DNA of 64,000 bases from Conoideocrella luteorostrata (lineage: Eukaryota; Ascomycota; Sordariomycetes; Hypocreales; Clavicipitaceae), in the NCBI GenBank assembly GCA_032433595.1, contig JASWJB010000058.1, positions 1 to 64,000 on the forward strand, given 5' to 3'. The translations under genes and the position numbers were made by a program. Position 1 is the stretch's first letter, and every line of letters begins with the position of its first letter. Under the pieces are notes generated by a model, which made no database searches, was not told where the DNA came from, and saw only the letters and a list, made by a program, of their open reading frames with translations. Shown here in pieces: positions 19,401-31,033 of the stretch.

Positions 19401-22370
19401 TTACAAGACAAAGTTGATCACTTTACCACCACGCACGGGAATGGCCCTTTTAGCCTTCTTCAAATCATATTTGCCCTCTACAAATCGTTCCTTGCCCAGC
19501 TCGGTATCAATGATTGCGCTAATCATCCAGTCCTTGAGGGCATCACCCTTCAGCTCAGCTGGTGGAGGAGCGATGTCAACAACGCCTCGCATTTTGCCAT
19601 TAATCTGCACTGCACACGACTGGTATCGTGGCTGGAGCATAGCAGACTCCAAAGTACCATCTTCTGTAGGGAAACGCCCAGTTACGAACACTGGCCCTTT
19701 TGATGGGTTCAACTCGCTCCAGCACTCTTCGGCAAACGCTGGTGTGATTGGCGCCAGGAGCTGTGTGAGCGTGTTGGCCGCTTCTTTTTTAATTGCCATA
19801 TCCGCCTTGGAGCTCACCAAAGAATTGGTGAGGCTCATTAAGTCTGACACAACTGTGTTTAAAGAGTAAACTTCGTTGTATGATTGGGTAGTGGAAATAA
19901 TCGTACGCTGCACTTCTCGCCACAACTCCACGTCCGCGTCCCACTGCAATAATTCCGCTGCATTCATTGAATGGACCTTTGGGTATCTCGATGCCAAGCT
20001 CTTTTTCGCGTCTCCAAGTTCGTTTGCGGAGGCCGAGATAGCCACCACCTGATCATACAACCTCTGTAGCCACCGAGTGACTCCGGAAATTTTGGACTCG
20101 TCCCAGTTAAGCACGTCTCCAACTGGCGCTTGGAACAGCATGTGGGCTCTTGTCGCGTCTGCGCCATAATTGGTGATAAACCTCGTAGGATCAACACCGT
20201 TGTGCTTGGACTTGGACATCTTTTCGAATGTCACTTTTGCGAGGCCGCCCGTGGCGATGATCTTGGGACGTGATGGATCAGATAAGTCAACATCATCGGG
20301 TTTGAGGAAGGCCTCATTGTCAGGATTTATATACGTCTTTCCGTGAACCATTCCCTGTGTGATCAGTCGCTTAAAAGGCTCTGCAGAAGACGACGTCTCT
20401 TCCGTAAATTCTGGCATGAGCGAAGTGGAAGCCAAAAACTTGAAGATGAACCGCGCATACAAAAGATGTAAGATTGCATGCTCAATGCCGCCAATGTATG
20501 TATCCACAGGAAGCATCTTGCTAGCTTCAGGAGAGAACAGCTGACTGGCATTGAGAGGGTCTGTGAAACGTGCGTAATACCAGCTCGAGTCTACAAACGT
20601 ATCCATGGTATCGGTATCCCTGCGAGCAGCTCCCTTGCATTTGGGACAAGTTGTGTTGACGAAATCGGGGGAGGACTCCAGAGCATTCCCAGTCTTTCCC
20701 TCTGCCCAATGTTTGTCAACATTTGGTAATTCGACTGGCAGCTCCTCGTCCGGAACGGGCACCGCGCCGCAAGAGTTACAATGAATAATCGGGATGGGAG
20801 CCCCCCAGTATCGTTGTCTACTAATCAGCCAGTCACGTAGACGCCACTTCTCAACTGGCTTTGCCAGATCGGCCGCCTCAAGCATGCGCACCAGGATTTG
20901 CCCAGCTTCTTGGGACAATTTTCCCTTAAAGGGGCCGCTATGATGGTTCATGACACCGTGTGACACAAACGGTCCGTCGTATGGGATCACGGTCGTGCTT
21001 TCGTCTTCGGATGCCGATAATACCATACGGATAGGCTGGTCTGCTTGATGCGTCTTCCAGAATGAATGATCTCGCACGTCGTGGCCAGGTACACCCATAA
21101 CGGCGCCTTCACCGTAATCACCCAACACATACGGCGCAACGTATATGGGCATTGACGCTTTGGTAGTGTCAGGCGTCTCATCGTGATATGCCAATGGGTT
21201 GATAGCGCGAAGCTGTGGCAGGAGGTAGCCAACTTTGGAGTCTGAGGGCAATCCGGGTAGCGTATCCAAGAAAGCCTGTAGCTCTGCATCTGTTTGCGCG
21301 AGCTGGCTAATCACGGGATGAGAAGCAGCAAGTGCGATATACTGAACGCCAAAAAGAGTGTCAGGTCGAGTAGTGAAGACTTCGATCGCGGCACCGAGAT
21401 CAGCGCCGCCGAACGCTATGACAGGAAATTTAATCATGGCACCGGCAGACTTCCCCAGCCAATTCTTCTGCTGCGAGACGACACGTTCAGGCCAGGCGTT
21501 TTCCTTTGCCAATTCATCCAAGTCTCTCAGCAAAGCCTCGCGATATTCTGATATACGCAAGAACCACTGCTTCAGGTTTCTCTTCTCAACCTTTGCCCCA
21601 GATCTCCAAGAGCACCCATTAGCGTCCACCTGCTCGTTTGCCAGTACTGTCTTATCAACGGGATCGTAATTGACCTCGGCTTCGGCTTGGTAGGCAAGTC
21701 CTCGTTCGTGTAGCATGAGGAAGAGCTTTTGTGTGTGCTTATAGAATTCGGGTTCGCAGGCAGTTACCTCCTACACATTGTTTAGTCGCTCCTGCGCATG
21801 TAACGTATAAGTCCAAGGGCCACTCACACGACTCCAATCCCAAGTGCCATTCATAAAGTCAAGCTGCTCCTTCATTTTTGCAATGTTGGTACTTGTCCAA
21901 GCTCGAGGCGCTATCCCTCGTTCAAGAGCGGCATTCTCGGCGGGCAAACCAAAGGCATCCCAGCCCATTGGCAGAAGGACATCATCTCCTCTCAGTCTAT
22001 GATATCTGGCAACCACATCGGCAATGGTGTAAACACGTAAATGTCCGAGATGAAGAGCGCCGGAGGGATAAGGGAACATGGGCAAGACGTAATTTGGCTT
22101 TCTGCCGTCGTCTTGTGACGAAAGGTCTTGATGGACTCGAGGTTGATTTGCTTCGTCTTCCCTCCATTTCTGCCTCCACTTTCTGTCTATAGATTTCAAA
22201 TCAATGGCGTAGCACCTTCGCGACAAAGCGCTTGAGGATGTTGCAGTCGCTGAAGCCCTCCACGGCGTGATGCGCGCGCCGCCTCTGTTGCCAGCAGCCC
22301 AGTGCGAGGTAGCCCGAAGAGCCGGGCTGACGGCTTTGCAGCCTACCTGCCTAGCGTAGATAAGCTGCAT
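19401..22370 (-). CDS. NAM2: Mitochondrial leucyl-tRNA synthetase
   Basis: Charges mitochondrial tRNA-Leu; the yeast homologue Nam2 also assists group I intron splicing. On the minus strand, exon 1 is 22370-21828 and exon 2 is 21770-19401, separated by a 57-nt intron (GTGAGT donor, GTGTAG acceptor); the product has 970 residues. The first 50 or so residues are rich in Arg, Ala and Ser with few acids, a mitochondrial presequence. The class I HIGH motif is HLGH at residues 107-110, preceded by PMFPYPSGA, the bacterial/mitochondrial LeuRS form. KMSKS ([10 protein letters not shown]) is at about residue 697. The CP1 editing domain lies between them (TRPDTLFG, the Thr-rich editing pocket; and [17 protein letters not shown]). 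The C-terminus ends in the basic anticodon/tail domain. A bacterial-type architecture argues against the cytosolic enzyme. Confidence 0.96.
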
Positions 22371-23484
22371 GAGGGCGATTGCATCATGCGAGCCGAGAAA
22401 TGGGCGAGGAGAAACGTAAGTGGACGATGGCCAAGCTTTGAGTTGATCAATCGAAGAGCTGTCGAAGCGCGATGCGTCCCGAGACTAAAGAAAAGCACCT
22501 GCGAATTTCGGAGCTCAAGGAGGACCCTGCAGGGGCTCGTGCCGTTTTGGTGTACTGTGCGTGGGTCATTCGACGACATAGGGTTGCGGGCAAGTGGTGC
22601 TATGTACTTCCGTCTGCAGCAGCAGCGGAAGGTGCCGGTGAAATGAGATATCAAAACTGAGAACTACGAGTAGCCTTCTCAGCGTTGACAATATTGCTTG
22701 CTACTCGAGGAAGTGGTTATCCATTGGTCTAGGTCAGTAATCGAATATCATCGGTCCAAATGACCTCGTGCTGCAGAAACCAATCTTTGCACCGCCACGC
22801 CAATTGCGACAGAATTTCTGCCCTGTTCTCCTTGGCCCTTTTTAATGACGACCCTGGGCGCTCTGGGCGTGCTGTGCTTGTGTATCAGTGCTATGAAATA
22901 CCCGTTGCAGCTTTGGTACCCTCTGTGATGCTCCGCTGCCACTAATTTAGTACGATTCCATCATATACGGAGTACGGAGTAGTTAACGTGGGTGTATCAC
23001 CAAACGAGACCAGACCAGACGAGACCAGACCAGACCAGACCGTGTGTGGCTTATCGTCGGCTTTGATGGTGCGTACCCGCCGAGCTGCAGACTCTCTTTC
23101 TCCAAGCTGGGCTGTTCTTCTGATAAATACAATCACCCCTCCTGCACGGCTTGAAGGACGCCTCTATTTGAAGCCTGCACTAACTAATTACTGGGCCGCG
23201 CATCACATCTGGGAATAGCTCGGCTTCCCGGCGTTTGGCTGCAATCCTGTTTCGCGCAACGCCGTACTCGGAGCTTGCTGCACCCATCCCACTGTCCCCT
23301 CCGTTTATTTGTGATATTCTGCAAAAAGTGTTGGGCCCGGCTCTTTGCCTCCTTGAGCATTTTCTACGACTCTGATATCCTCCCCACGGCGGCAAAGATT
23401 TGAGCTCGATATCGACAGAAGTTAAATCCGCTTTTAATGCTTCTTTCGCCGGATCGAAAATCGCTTGCCAATTCGGCCATCAAC
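22371..23484. promoter_or_regulatory. Divergent promoter region between NAM2-like and MTHFR genes
   Basis: About 1.1 kb separates two divergent housekeeping genes. It contains two overlapping TACGGAGTA motifs (22966-22981) and, 25 bases later, a pentanucleotide-like GACCA/GAGAC repeat at about 23006-23041. An ATG at 23437, in frame with the MTHFR start at 23485, leaves open a slightly longer N-terminus. The open frames at 22302-22646 on both strands look like shadows in the synthetase leader. Confidence 0.5.
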
Positions 23485-25488
23485 ATGGACAAAATCACCG
23501 ACAAGATCGCCGCTCTACCGGCCGATGGAGAATACTTCTCTCTCGAGTTCTTTCCTCCAAAAACAGCAATGGGCTTTTCTAATCTGCGCCATCGATTGCA
23601 GCGCATGGAACAGGCTCTGAAACCCCTGTTTGTCAACGTTACATGGGGAGCCGGCGGATCAACGGCGACCAAATCTTTAGAGCTGGCCGAACTCTGCCAG
23701 CGAGAGCTGGGTCTTACAACTTGTCTGCACTTGACATGCACCAATATGAGCAAGCGTCTGATCGACAAGGCCCTCGAAGATGCCAGAGTTCTGGGCATCC
23801 GAAATATTCTTGCTCTCAGGGGCGATCCTCCACGAAAAGAAGAATATCGCGATGCAGAGGACTCTGAAGATGATGGAGCGGACGACTTTACATGGGCCAT
23901 TGACCTCGTGCGGTATATTCGCAAGAAATATGGCGACTATTTTTGCATTGGAGTTGCTGCTTATCCCGAAGGCCACCCCGACGAGAGCCACCAAGGACAG
24001 AGCTTAGAACACGACCTCCCGTATCTGGTGGACAAGGTTCAGGCCGGCGCAGACTTTATTATGACGCAGCTATTCTTCGACATCGACGCATACGACCATT
24101 TCGAAAATACACTGAGAGAACACCCCAGCGGCGCATTCGAGACCATCCCCATTATGCCCGGCCTGATGCCCATCCAGAGCTACCAGATGATCAAGAGGAC
24201 AACAAAACTCAGTCATGCCAAGATGCCTAGTGCAATCATGGACCGACTTGATGACGTGAAAGGGGACGATGAGAAAGTCAAGCTTGTTGGTGTAGACATC
24301 ATCAGTGAACTGATAGACCAAATTAGAACAATCAAAAACCGAACACCAGGCCGCAGAGGCTTCCACTTTTACACTCTGAATCTGGAAAAAGCTGTTGCTT
24401 TTATTGTTGAGAGGACGGGTCTCATCCCCCATGGCTCGGACAACGAAGAAGCGGTCATCGATGACAGCACTCTTGCACCTCCTGTGGTGCAGATTAATGG
24501 CACTCGCACTTCAAGCCACTCGAGGACTTCTAGACGGCGATCTTCCGTTGCCTCGGATCCGTATAATAGAGTCATCGTGAGCGGACGATCCGCAACGCAT
24601 CCGGAATGGGAGGCAACCGGCCAAGAGGCCGGTGTCCCTGCCGAGAGCATCAATTCACGCGCCAATACACTTGCAATATCCGAGGGCGAAGGTGTACTAG
24701 GTCGAGAGGCTACATGGGACGATTTCCCCAATGGTCGTTTTGGTGACTCCAGATCGCCAGCGTATGGTGAGATTGATGGCTATGGTGTCAGCCTCCACAT
24801 GTCTGTCACCCAAGCGGTTACGCTTTGGGGACACCCCAAGACGCACGTAGATATCAGCAACATCTTTGTCAAGCATATAAAAGGGGAGGTTTCAGCAATT
24901 CCGTGGAGCGAAGAGGGTTTGTCTGCAGAGTCGTCCACCATTCAGTCGCGTCTGACCAATATGAACACCAAGGGCTGGCTGACGGTGGCTTCTCAACCTG
25001 CTGTGAACGGCATTCCGTCAAGCGATAGGACGTTTGGATGGGGACCAGCAAACGGCTTTGTGTTCCAGAAGGCTTTTGCCGAGTTCTTCCTACCATCCGC
25101 AGACTGGAACGTCCTGGCGGACAAGCTCAAAGGATCTGAGTACTGTGACAGCGTTTGTTACTACGCCGCCAATGCCAAGGGCGAATTCGTGTCATCAGAT
25201 GTCACTGGAGGAGTTCCCAGCCGAACGGTTGCGGCGAGCACCAATGCTGTAACCTGGGGCGTATTCCCCGGCAAGGAGATTGTCACACCAACAATTATCG
25301 AGGAGTTCAGCTTCAAGGCTTGGAGCGAGGAGGCGTTTGGTATCTGGGGAGAGTGGGCCAAGGTGTATGGACGGGGGTCAGACAGCGAGAAGTTGTTGAG
25401 CGGCATCCGGTCAGATTACTGGCTGGTGAACATTATCCATCACGACTTTATAGATAGAGAGGCTTTGTGGAACCTGCTGCTCGGCTGA
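23485..25488 (+). CDS. MET12: Methylenetetrahydrofolate reductase (MET12-type)
   Basis: Flavoenzyme reducing 5,10-methylene-THF to 5-methyl-THF for methionine synthesis. It is intronless, with 667 residues from ATG 23485; an in-frame ATG at 23437 would add 16. The catalytic TIM barrel covers about residues 1-300 with FSLEFFPPKT, NVTWGAGGST, CLHLTCTNM and RNILALRGDPP, then FIMTQLFFD and IMPGLMPI. The WGAGG form and the SLEFFPPKT start resemble yeast Met12 more than Met13 as I remember them. A Ser/Arg-rich linker (about residues 345-430) containing RTSRRRSSVAS, with an RRxS-type phosphorylation consensus, joins the C-terminal regulatory domain (TLWGHPKTHVDISN, GFVFQKAFAEFF, NAVTWGVFPGKEI), which in eukaryotes binds S-adenosylmethionine. 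It shares a divergent promoter with the mitochondrial leucyl-tRNA synthetase gene. Confidence 0.95.
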   Translation: MDKITDKIAALPADGEYFSLEFFPPKTAMGFSNLRHRLQRMEQALKPLFVNVTWGAGGSTATKSLELAELCQRELGLTTCLHLTCTNMSKRLIDKALEDARVLGIRNILALRGDPPRKEEYRDAEDSEDDGADDFTWAIDLVRYIRKKYGDYFCIGVAAYPEGHPDESHQGQSLEHDLPYLVDKVQAGADFIMTQLFFDIDAYDHFENTLREHPSGAFETIPIMPGLMPIQSYQMIKRTTKLSHAKMPSAIMDRLDDVKGDDEKVKLVGVDIISELIDQIRTIKNRTPGRRGFHFYTLNLEKAVAFIVERTGLIPHGSDNEEAVIDDSTLAPPVVQINGTRTSSHSRTSRRRSSVASDPYNRVIVSGRSATHPEWEATGQEAGVPAESINSRANTLAISEGEGVLGREATWDDFPNGRFGDSRSPAYGEIDGYGVSLHMSVTQAVTLWGHPKTHVDISNIFVKHIKGEVSAIPWSEEGLSAESSTIQSRLTNMNTKGWLTVASQPAVNGIPSSDRTFGWGPANGFVFQKAFAEFFLPSADWNVLADKLKGSEYCDSVCYYAANAKGEFVSSDVTGGVPSRTVAASTNAVTWGVFPGKEIVTPTIIEEFSFKAWSEEAFGIWGEWAKVYGRGSDSEKLLSGIRSDYWLVNIIHHDFIDREALWNLLLG

Positions 25489-26113
25489 TGTAGCACCTGA
25501 GTATGTCAGTCGGGGTATTTCGAGTAACTATACGGAGTAGCAGCAGTTGAAAGCGTTCAGAGTACGGAGTAGAAAGCAATGTTTAATGTAAAACGAAAAA
25601 CAAAAAGATGGCATCGTGCATCTAGGTATCAATTCAGTCTAGCTAAGTTCCAGTCCGGCTCAAGATGTGCATCACGCATACCAAGAATGTAATGTAGTCT
25701 CACTTTCCATGTGCATTTATCATATGGCCCCTCTAGTTAATCACGGCGACCAGGACACCATCCTCTTTCCATCCATGGAGAAATCGAGAAGAACTGAACC
25801 GAGACCCCCTACCCCCACCCCCAACAACAACAACAAATAAAAAGCAATTTCATAAGAAAAGAAAACAGAAGCAAATCCCTCGCCGTTTTGGTTTTCAATG
25901 CGACTATCCGGTAGTTATCCTCCAACGCCCTAATATGTCATTCCTCGTTATAGAACAAGAGTAGAGAAAAAGAAGGAGGAAAAAAAAAAAAAAAAGAAAC
26001 CGCCCTAATAGCCGGCCAGAGAGCAATGATGAACATCCCCAACATCAAAGCCATTAATTTTCGTTGCCTGACAACAGTTAAATGCAGGGGGTTGGGGCGG
26101 GGGGGTGGGGGAT
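25489..26113. other. Intergenic region, convergent 3' ends
   Basis: Two exact TACGGAGTA motifs (25531-25539 and 25563-25571) lie just after the MTHFR stop codon, an unusual placement in a 3' flank. The rest is A-rich with a poly-A tract at about 25981-25995 and a G tract at about 26099-26110. No gene seen. Confidence 0.5.
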
Positions 26114-27547
26114 TCAAATTTCCCCATCTTCCCCATATCCATTCTCATCTGGCCGATAGAAACTATCACTGTACATGCTCCTATTCATAGTGCTGGACAT
26201 GTACGGATCAGTAGAGAAGGTGTTCAAGCCGGTATTCGATCCGGGGTCGGGGCCGGGGCCGGGGTCGAGCTGGAGCCCAAGTCCTAGCCCTGATCGCACA
26301 TCAACAGCTTGGCCGTTACTCAGGACGAGGGGTTTTCGGTCCGTGTCACCAAAGATGGACGTGTATGTTGGTGTGGCGGCGGCAGCCTGCTGCTCATCTG
26401 GCTCGTCCGCCTCGTCGACATCAGGAGTGGTCTCATCCCGGATAAGCTGTGCGGAGGCGTTTGCGATGGTAACGTTCGCCCTGGCGGCAGCTCGGCGAGA
26501 GGGCGTCCCGGTCCTCTGGCCCGGGAGTGCTGAGCCGGTCTTGGCGTGCTTGGAGGGCCGCTTGGAAGGGGTGGTGTTGTCGTCCTTTTCGCTCCAGTCT
26601 TCGACGAGGTCGTGAGCCGAGCCGTCTCCGTCATCGTCGTCGTTATCAGAGGAGGAGCGCTTGAGTGCTGGACGGGTGCGCTTGCGGGCCGTGGAGGACG
26701 GTGTTGCCGTGGCGCGGGAGGCCGGCGTGCGAGAAACTGGCGTGGATGTGGACTTGGAGGGCGTGAAGGGGAGACAGTTGGCTACGTCGCCGCCAGAGGA
26801 TTCAACGCTGCGGAGCTTCTCGGCGTCCTTTTTGATGGTGCGGAATTGGAATTGGATGCCGTCGGTGGTGGATTGGCCAAAGTACTTGGCGATGTCTAAG
26901 GGGGTTGGTTGGTTAGCTACTTTTATTTCGGCAATACATAAAATTATGTGTGTCCTTTGGGGGGCGGGGCGGGGGTTTGGTGAGGGGAAATGCAATTGAG
27001 AAAGGGGAAGAGATGGGAAGAGAAGAGAAGAGAAGAGAAGAGAAGCATACTCTGCTTATCAACGGCCTCTTTCGTGGAAGGTAGCGAGTTCTCGTCCACT
27101 GACAGAGATCTCATGTCGTAGCCCTCTTCTCGAGCCAACTTGATGATGGAGCCATGAGCTCTGATTTTCCGGAAGCGGTGGTTGAGAGCATGCTCAGTCA
27201 TGTCTGAGCCGTAGCAGAGGGCGATTTCTAGGAACGAAAGTCAACTCCGCTCCTTGGACGAAACAGAGTCTAACACAAAAGGGGGGAGGGCATGAAGAAG
27301 CATAGCACGGCGAGTATAGAACAAGAGGCGAGGCGACATGATTACACCAAGCAGCATAAAAAAAAAATAAGGAGCAATAGTAGTACTGTAGCAGTAGTAG
27401 CGTAGAGAGAGAAAAGAAGAAGCAGCAAAATGCCAGCTTACCTTTGTAGTTCCACTTGACTTCCGGATGAGCCGCAACTATAGCTCGCACCATACGGGCC
27501 TGAGCCTCGTAGGTCTTGTAGTTGGCTTTGGCGCTAGGGGGAGCCAT
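26114..27547 (-). CDS. Conserved fungal protein with N-terminal helix-turn-helix-like region, function unknown
   Basis: On the minus strand, exons 27547-27442, 27227-27051 and 26895-26114 give 354 residues; introns are 214 and 155 nt with GTAAGC and GTATGC donors. The first 110 residues are ordered (YEAQARMVRAIVAAHPEVKW, then ALCYGSDMTEHALNHRFRK, then KYFGQSTTDGIQFQFRTIKK). I recall similar N-termini in uncharacterised proteins of many Pezizomycotina; the spacing of helices resembles Myb/SANT or HTH domains, which is inference. The rest is disordered: Thr/Pro/Ser/Arg-rich, with a basic KRTRPALKR followed by an Asp run and KRPSKHAK, plausible nuclear signals. A Gly-Pro-Asp microsatellite-like part encodes a DPGPGPDPG stretch near 26240-26265. 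Probably nuclear; the exact function is not known to me. Confidence 0.82.
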
Positions 27548-29514
27548 GTAGGATGACTATGCGTGTGGTGATTGTTTGTTTGCAGGCGCTCTGCTCTTGT
27601 TCGTATTATATTCACGTCCAGGTCAGGGTGAGACTTCTAGACCAGACGCAAGAGAAGGACGATGCGGGGAATCAAGCCCAGAGCAAAGCAGCCAAGCATG
27701 TAATCGTGGTACGCCTTGGCCGCCAGATTCTGATGCAGAAAGTTAGCATACGAGCAGCCAAGCCGAGCGAAGAGGGTTCTTGAAGCCGCACAGAAGGCGC
27801 ACAGGAGCAGATGAAGCGAGAGGGAGAGGGCACATGAAACCCCGAAGCCAGGCAGATGCAGTGAATGGCAGGCCGGCCAGATGGCACTTGTCGCCGGTCT
27901 GTACCGGCCCAAGCGCCACCACCTGTTTGGGGCTGCACGGGGCGGCGAGGCAAAAGTGAAGGCAAAGTGAGATGGATGTGAGACGGTGAGCGAGGCCATG
28001 CGAGTCCCTGGACGGCCGTGATGGGAATCCTGCTCGGACAAACAGAGGGCTTACCTTGTGTGTGAGCTGAGATGGCTCCCTTTTTCAGGAAAGACGACCT
28101 ATCTATCTGCAACGGGGAGGGGAGGACGGTGGGGAAGTCAGCGCAAGACGATGCATAAAGGGGATTGGGGATGTCCAGAGATGATTTTTTCTTTCTATCT
28201 TTGTTTTGGAAGGGGAGATCTTTTCACGCACTGTATCTGAGATATCATTGCTGACAGCCGTCTTTATACCAAGCAGATGTTTGCACGGACAATACTCGTC
28301 TTTAGTAGAAACGATATAGGTGCAGATCAGACTTTGAAGAGTTAGTATATGTATATATATATGGTTCTTTTTTTTTTGGCCGCCCCTTAGACAAAACATA
28401 CCTAGATGCCCTATCCCCCGTCTAATCGCAAGGCAGAGAACTTGCTGAAATTTCCCGCTTGAGCACTTTGAATCGCCTTAAGCGCTCATCCGAGGCTTGT
28501 ATATATCTCCGAGCCAGATGGGAAATAGTCGTGCGGGCGACGTTGTTCGACGCAGGCAGCCGCAGCGAGGCAGCGTCGGCTCCTTGCGGTGACGTCTGCC
28601 AGCGACAAAAATATGGTTCCCAAACAACCGGCCTAATCAGGAACACTATGGAGTGAGTGTCGCGAGCAAAATAAAAAAAATCAATGAACCTCCGTTCTCA
28701 ATTTGCAGCCGCAATCAACGTCGTAACGTCGCCACTTAAAGCAGCTTGATGTTGTAAAAGTGAGGTGGCTGGGCCGGTCCTCAACCGCCAACGCCCAGAC
28801 CCCGGCACCCCAAACCAAAGTGTTGCCTGGTGCGTCCATGGTAGCAGCAACATGCTGAGCACCACTCATCACCTCGGGAGGCACCCAAACAACATATGCA
28901 TTGCAAATTACGAATGAGTCAACTTGTATTCCAACAGGCTTTGGACTTATTACATTATTATATACGTGCCTTTGGGCCCGGTTACTTGGGAAAAACCGAC
29001 GCCATGCGCGGACTTGGCATGTACCGCTCTATCATGAGTTAACGCCTCGCTCGCCCGTACAGAGATGCTTGCTCGCTCCCTCGACTCTTCCATGCTTTCT
29101 CGACTTTCCGAGCCTGTACTTCCCAACATTTTGTATCCGAACAGGCAAGGCTACAAGCATAAAAAAGAATCCTCTATATCGCGTGCTGCATAGATATTTC
29201 TTCCCGCCATCACAACGGATGACTCAATCGCAAGCTCGTCGTCGCAAGTCCGTCCTGTCATCGCTTCGACAATTTTGCTCTCCTCGCATCTCCTCCATCT
29301 TGACCCTACCAATGCCTAATGAGTGGCTTTCAGGTTTGTATACGCGCAATCAGCACACTGCCTGCGCTTCTTGTGCAGGGCATAGGCTCATGTCATCCGC
29401 TTGATATGCCAGGTGCTGGTGCTGGTGCTGGGAAACAACCACCAAATAATCTGCCTGTAGCTTTACCCTGCTACCGTGACGTAGCCAACTCAGCATCGTC
29501 CCCAAGACAGTCAT
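27548..29514. other. Intergenic region, no supportable gene
   Basis: About 2 kb between two minus-strand genes. The best coding candidate is an ATG at 29220 opening a 61-residue basic peptide (MTQSQARRRKS) behind a leader-like pyrimidine-rich stretch, but nothing else supports it. A TATATATATA run is at about 28350-28361, next to a T tract. No copy of the dispersed TACGGAGTA motif was found here. Confidence 0.45.
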
Positions 29515-30629
29515 CTATTCCGACTCGGGTTCGTTAAACATGGCTGATCGCTTCGACGGTGACAGGCTCCGCGTGTGTGACTGCGACGTTCGGTGGCCAC
29601 GCGCCCAGTGAGCCTCTTCCATAGCATGCTCCTTCAGGATAGCATCGTTGTCCTCAGCACCGTAGATAAAGTACTGAATGCCCAATAGACAGTCGCACGC
29701 GGCCTGGAAGCAGCCGCACACCTTGAACGCCATGGGGATTTCGCTCGTGGACGTAAAGAACCAGAAGACCTTCATGGCGTCACCGCCAATCCAGCTGGCC
29801 AGAACGGAAAGCCGGAAACCCTTGCAGGACTGCTTTTGAGCATTGGAGATCAGCTGAGGGATCGGCAGAGTCGCCTCGATAGAGAGTCCGAGATATCCGA
29901 TCATCACCGAGTAAGCGTCGTATATCGGTTCCATCGGCCGGAAGAGGATTTCGCAAACAATGAGTCCGCCAAGAAGGTATAGGAGGAAGTGCCAGTATCT
30001 GCATTCGGAGGGGTGTCATGTCAGTATGCCCTACAATCCAGCAAGCAAGTGCCCTACTAGTAAGGTTTGTCATGTTTTTAAGATCGATTACTGTGAAGCC
30101 AAACAGGTCAGGAGTAAGACATACGGCTTGTGCGAGCGCCACTGCCAAAAGTTATAAGGGCGCTGGATGGCAAGCGGACCGCCTCCCTCCAAACCTGAAA
30201 ACGGCGCACTACCTTCGCCTCCCTTGGTGGCTGGCAATGGTCGATGCTCGAGAGCAATCTTGAGCAGGATGAGCTGCACCACAACCATGATTAATGACTG
30301 TACCAGCAGACTGGCATCGAACCGGGCACCCGGCCAGTAAAAGATCCTGCAACGAGCACAATTCTCGTTAGCAGCATATTCTGTAATCGCAATGGCGCTT
30401 CCAAGCTGTCCGGGGCGCGGTGGTGCGATAGTGCGAGGCGCATCGTATCGGTAAACAAGAAGTACCTCAAGAAGGAAGCAACCAGCATGATCAAGGGTAT
30501 GTCAAGAGAGAAGCCGGCGCTCGTTTTGCTGCGATGCATGGACACAATTTGGTCGCCGTAGGAAATGATGGGCGACATGATGATAAAGAATGGGGCGGCA
30601 AAGCCCGTCAGCGTGGTTAACCAGGTCAT
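29515..30629 (-). CDS. PQ-loop membrane protein (ANY1/SLC66A2-like)
   Basis: On the minus strand, exons 30629-30466, 30346-30125 and 29998-29515 give 289 residues; introns are 119 and 126 nt, and all phases agree. The first PQ-loop-like region reads SPIISYGDQIVSMHRSKTSAG, with a degenerate PQ, and the second has LPIPQLISNAQKQSCKGFRL followed by WIGGDAMKVFWFF. Six or seven hydrophobic segments are visible. It belongs with human SLC66A2 (PQLC1) and yeast Any1/Cfs1, which act in endosome/Golgi phospholipid asymmetry; that assignment rests on remembered family similarity. The segment around FNFWQWRSHKPYW is the conserved loop before the second half. The tail is Ser/Arg-rich. It differs from the cystinosin-like gene at 15.8 kb, which has two canonical PQ motifs. 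Confidence 0.88.
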
Positions 30630-31010
30630 GTTTGGCCGTCAATGTCGTCAATGTCGTCAATGTCAAGCAGGAGGCGATTGAGAAGAAAGGTCCCCAGCTC
30701 CCAGACTTCCGGAGCAAGCGATGTCGGAAAAGGGCAGCAGAGGGAAGGGGGCAGCAAAAGAGAATGGCTAGATCCGTTCCAACGAGTCCATTCGCAGCGG
30801 TCAAAGGAACAAAAGTATGACGTTTGAGAGGCGAGTTGGATCGAGTGGTTGGGCAAACGGACGGATGCTGAATGGGAGACTTATTGGAGATTGTACAGCG
30901 TGGAGGGACAAATTTGCCAGAATTCGATAAGTCCAGTCGGTCGTGACGCGCTGCGGCTGCTGGTTGGTCCAGCGGCAGGCTGTCACCCACCCACTAACTA
31001 ATTCGCCAGG

Positions 31011-31033
31011 TACGGAGTACGGAGTACGGAGTA
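31011..31033. repeat. Three overlapping copies of the dispersed TACGGAGTA motif
   Basis: A period-7 run (TACGGAG repeated) ends in TA. It is the longest array of the motif that is scattered over the non-coding parts of this window. Two-copy versions are at 22966-22981 and 36713-36728. Confidence 0.95.

Noticed and set aside
28901..29404. 167-codon frame, or a 61-codon basic peptide from ATG 29220
   Set aside because: A leader-like stretch precedes 29220, but there is no family match, no intron signature and no conservation evidence available to me.
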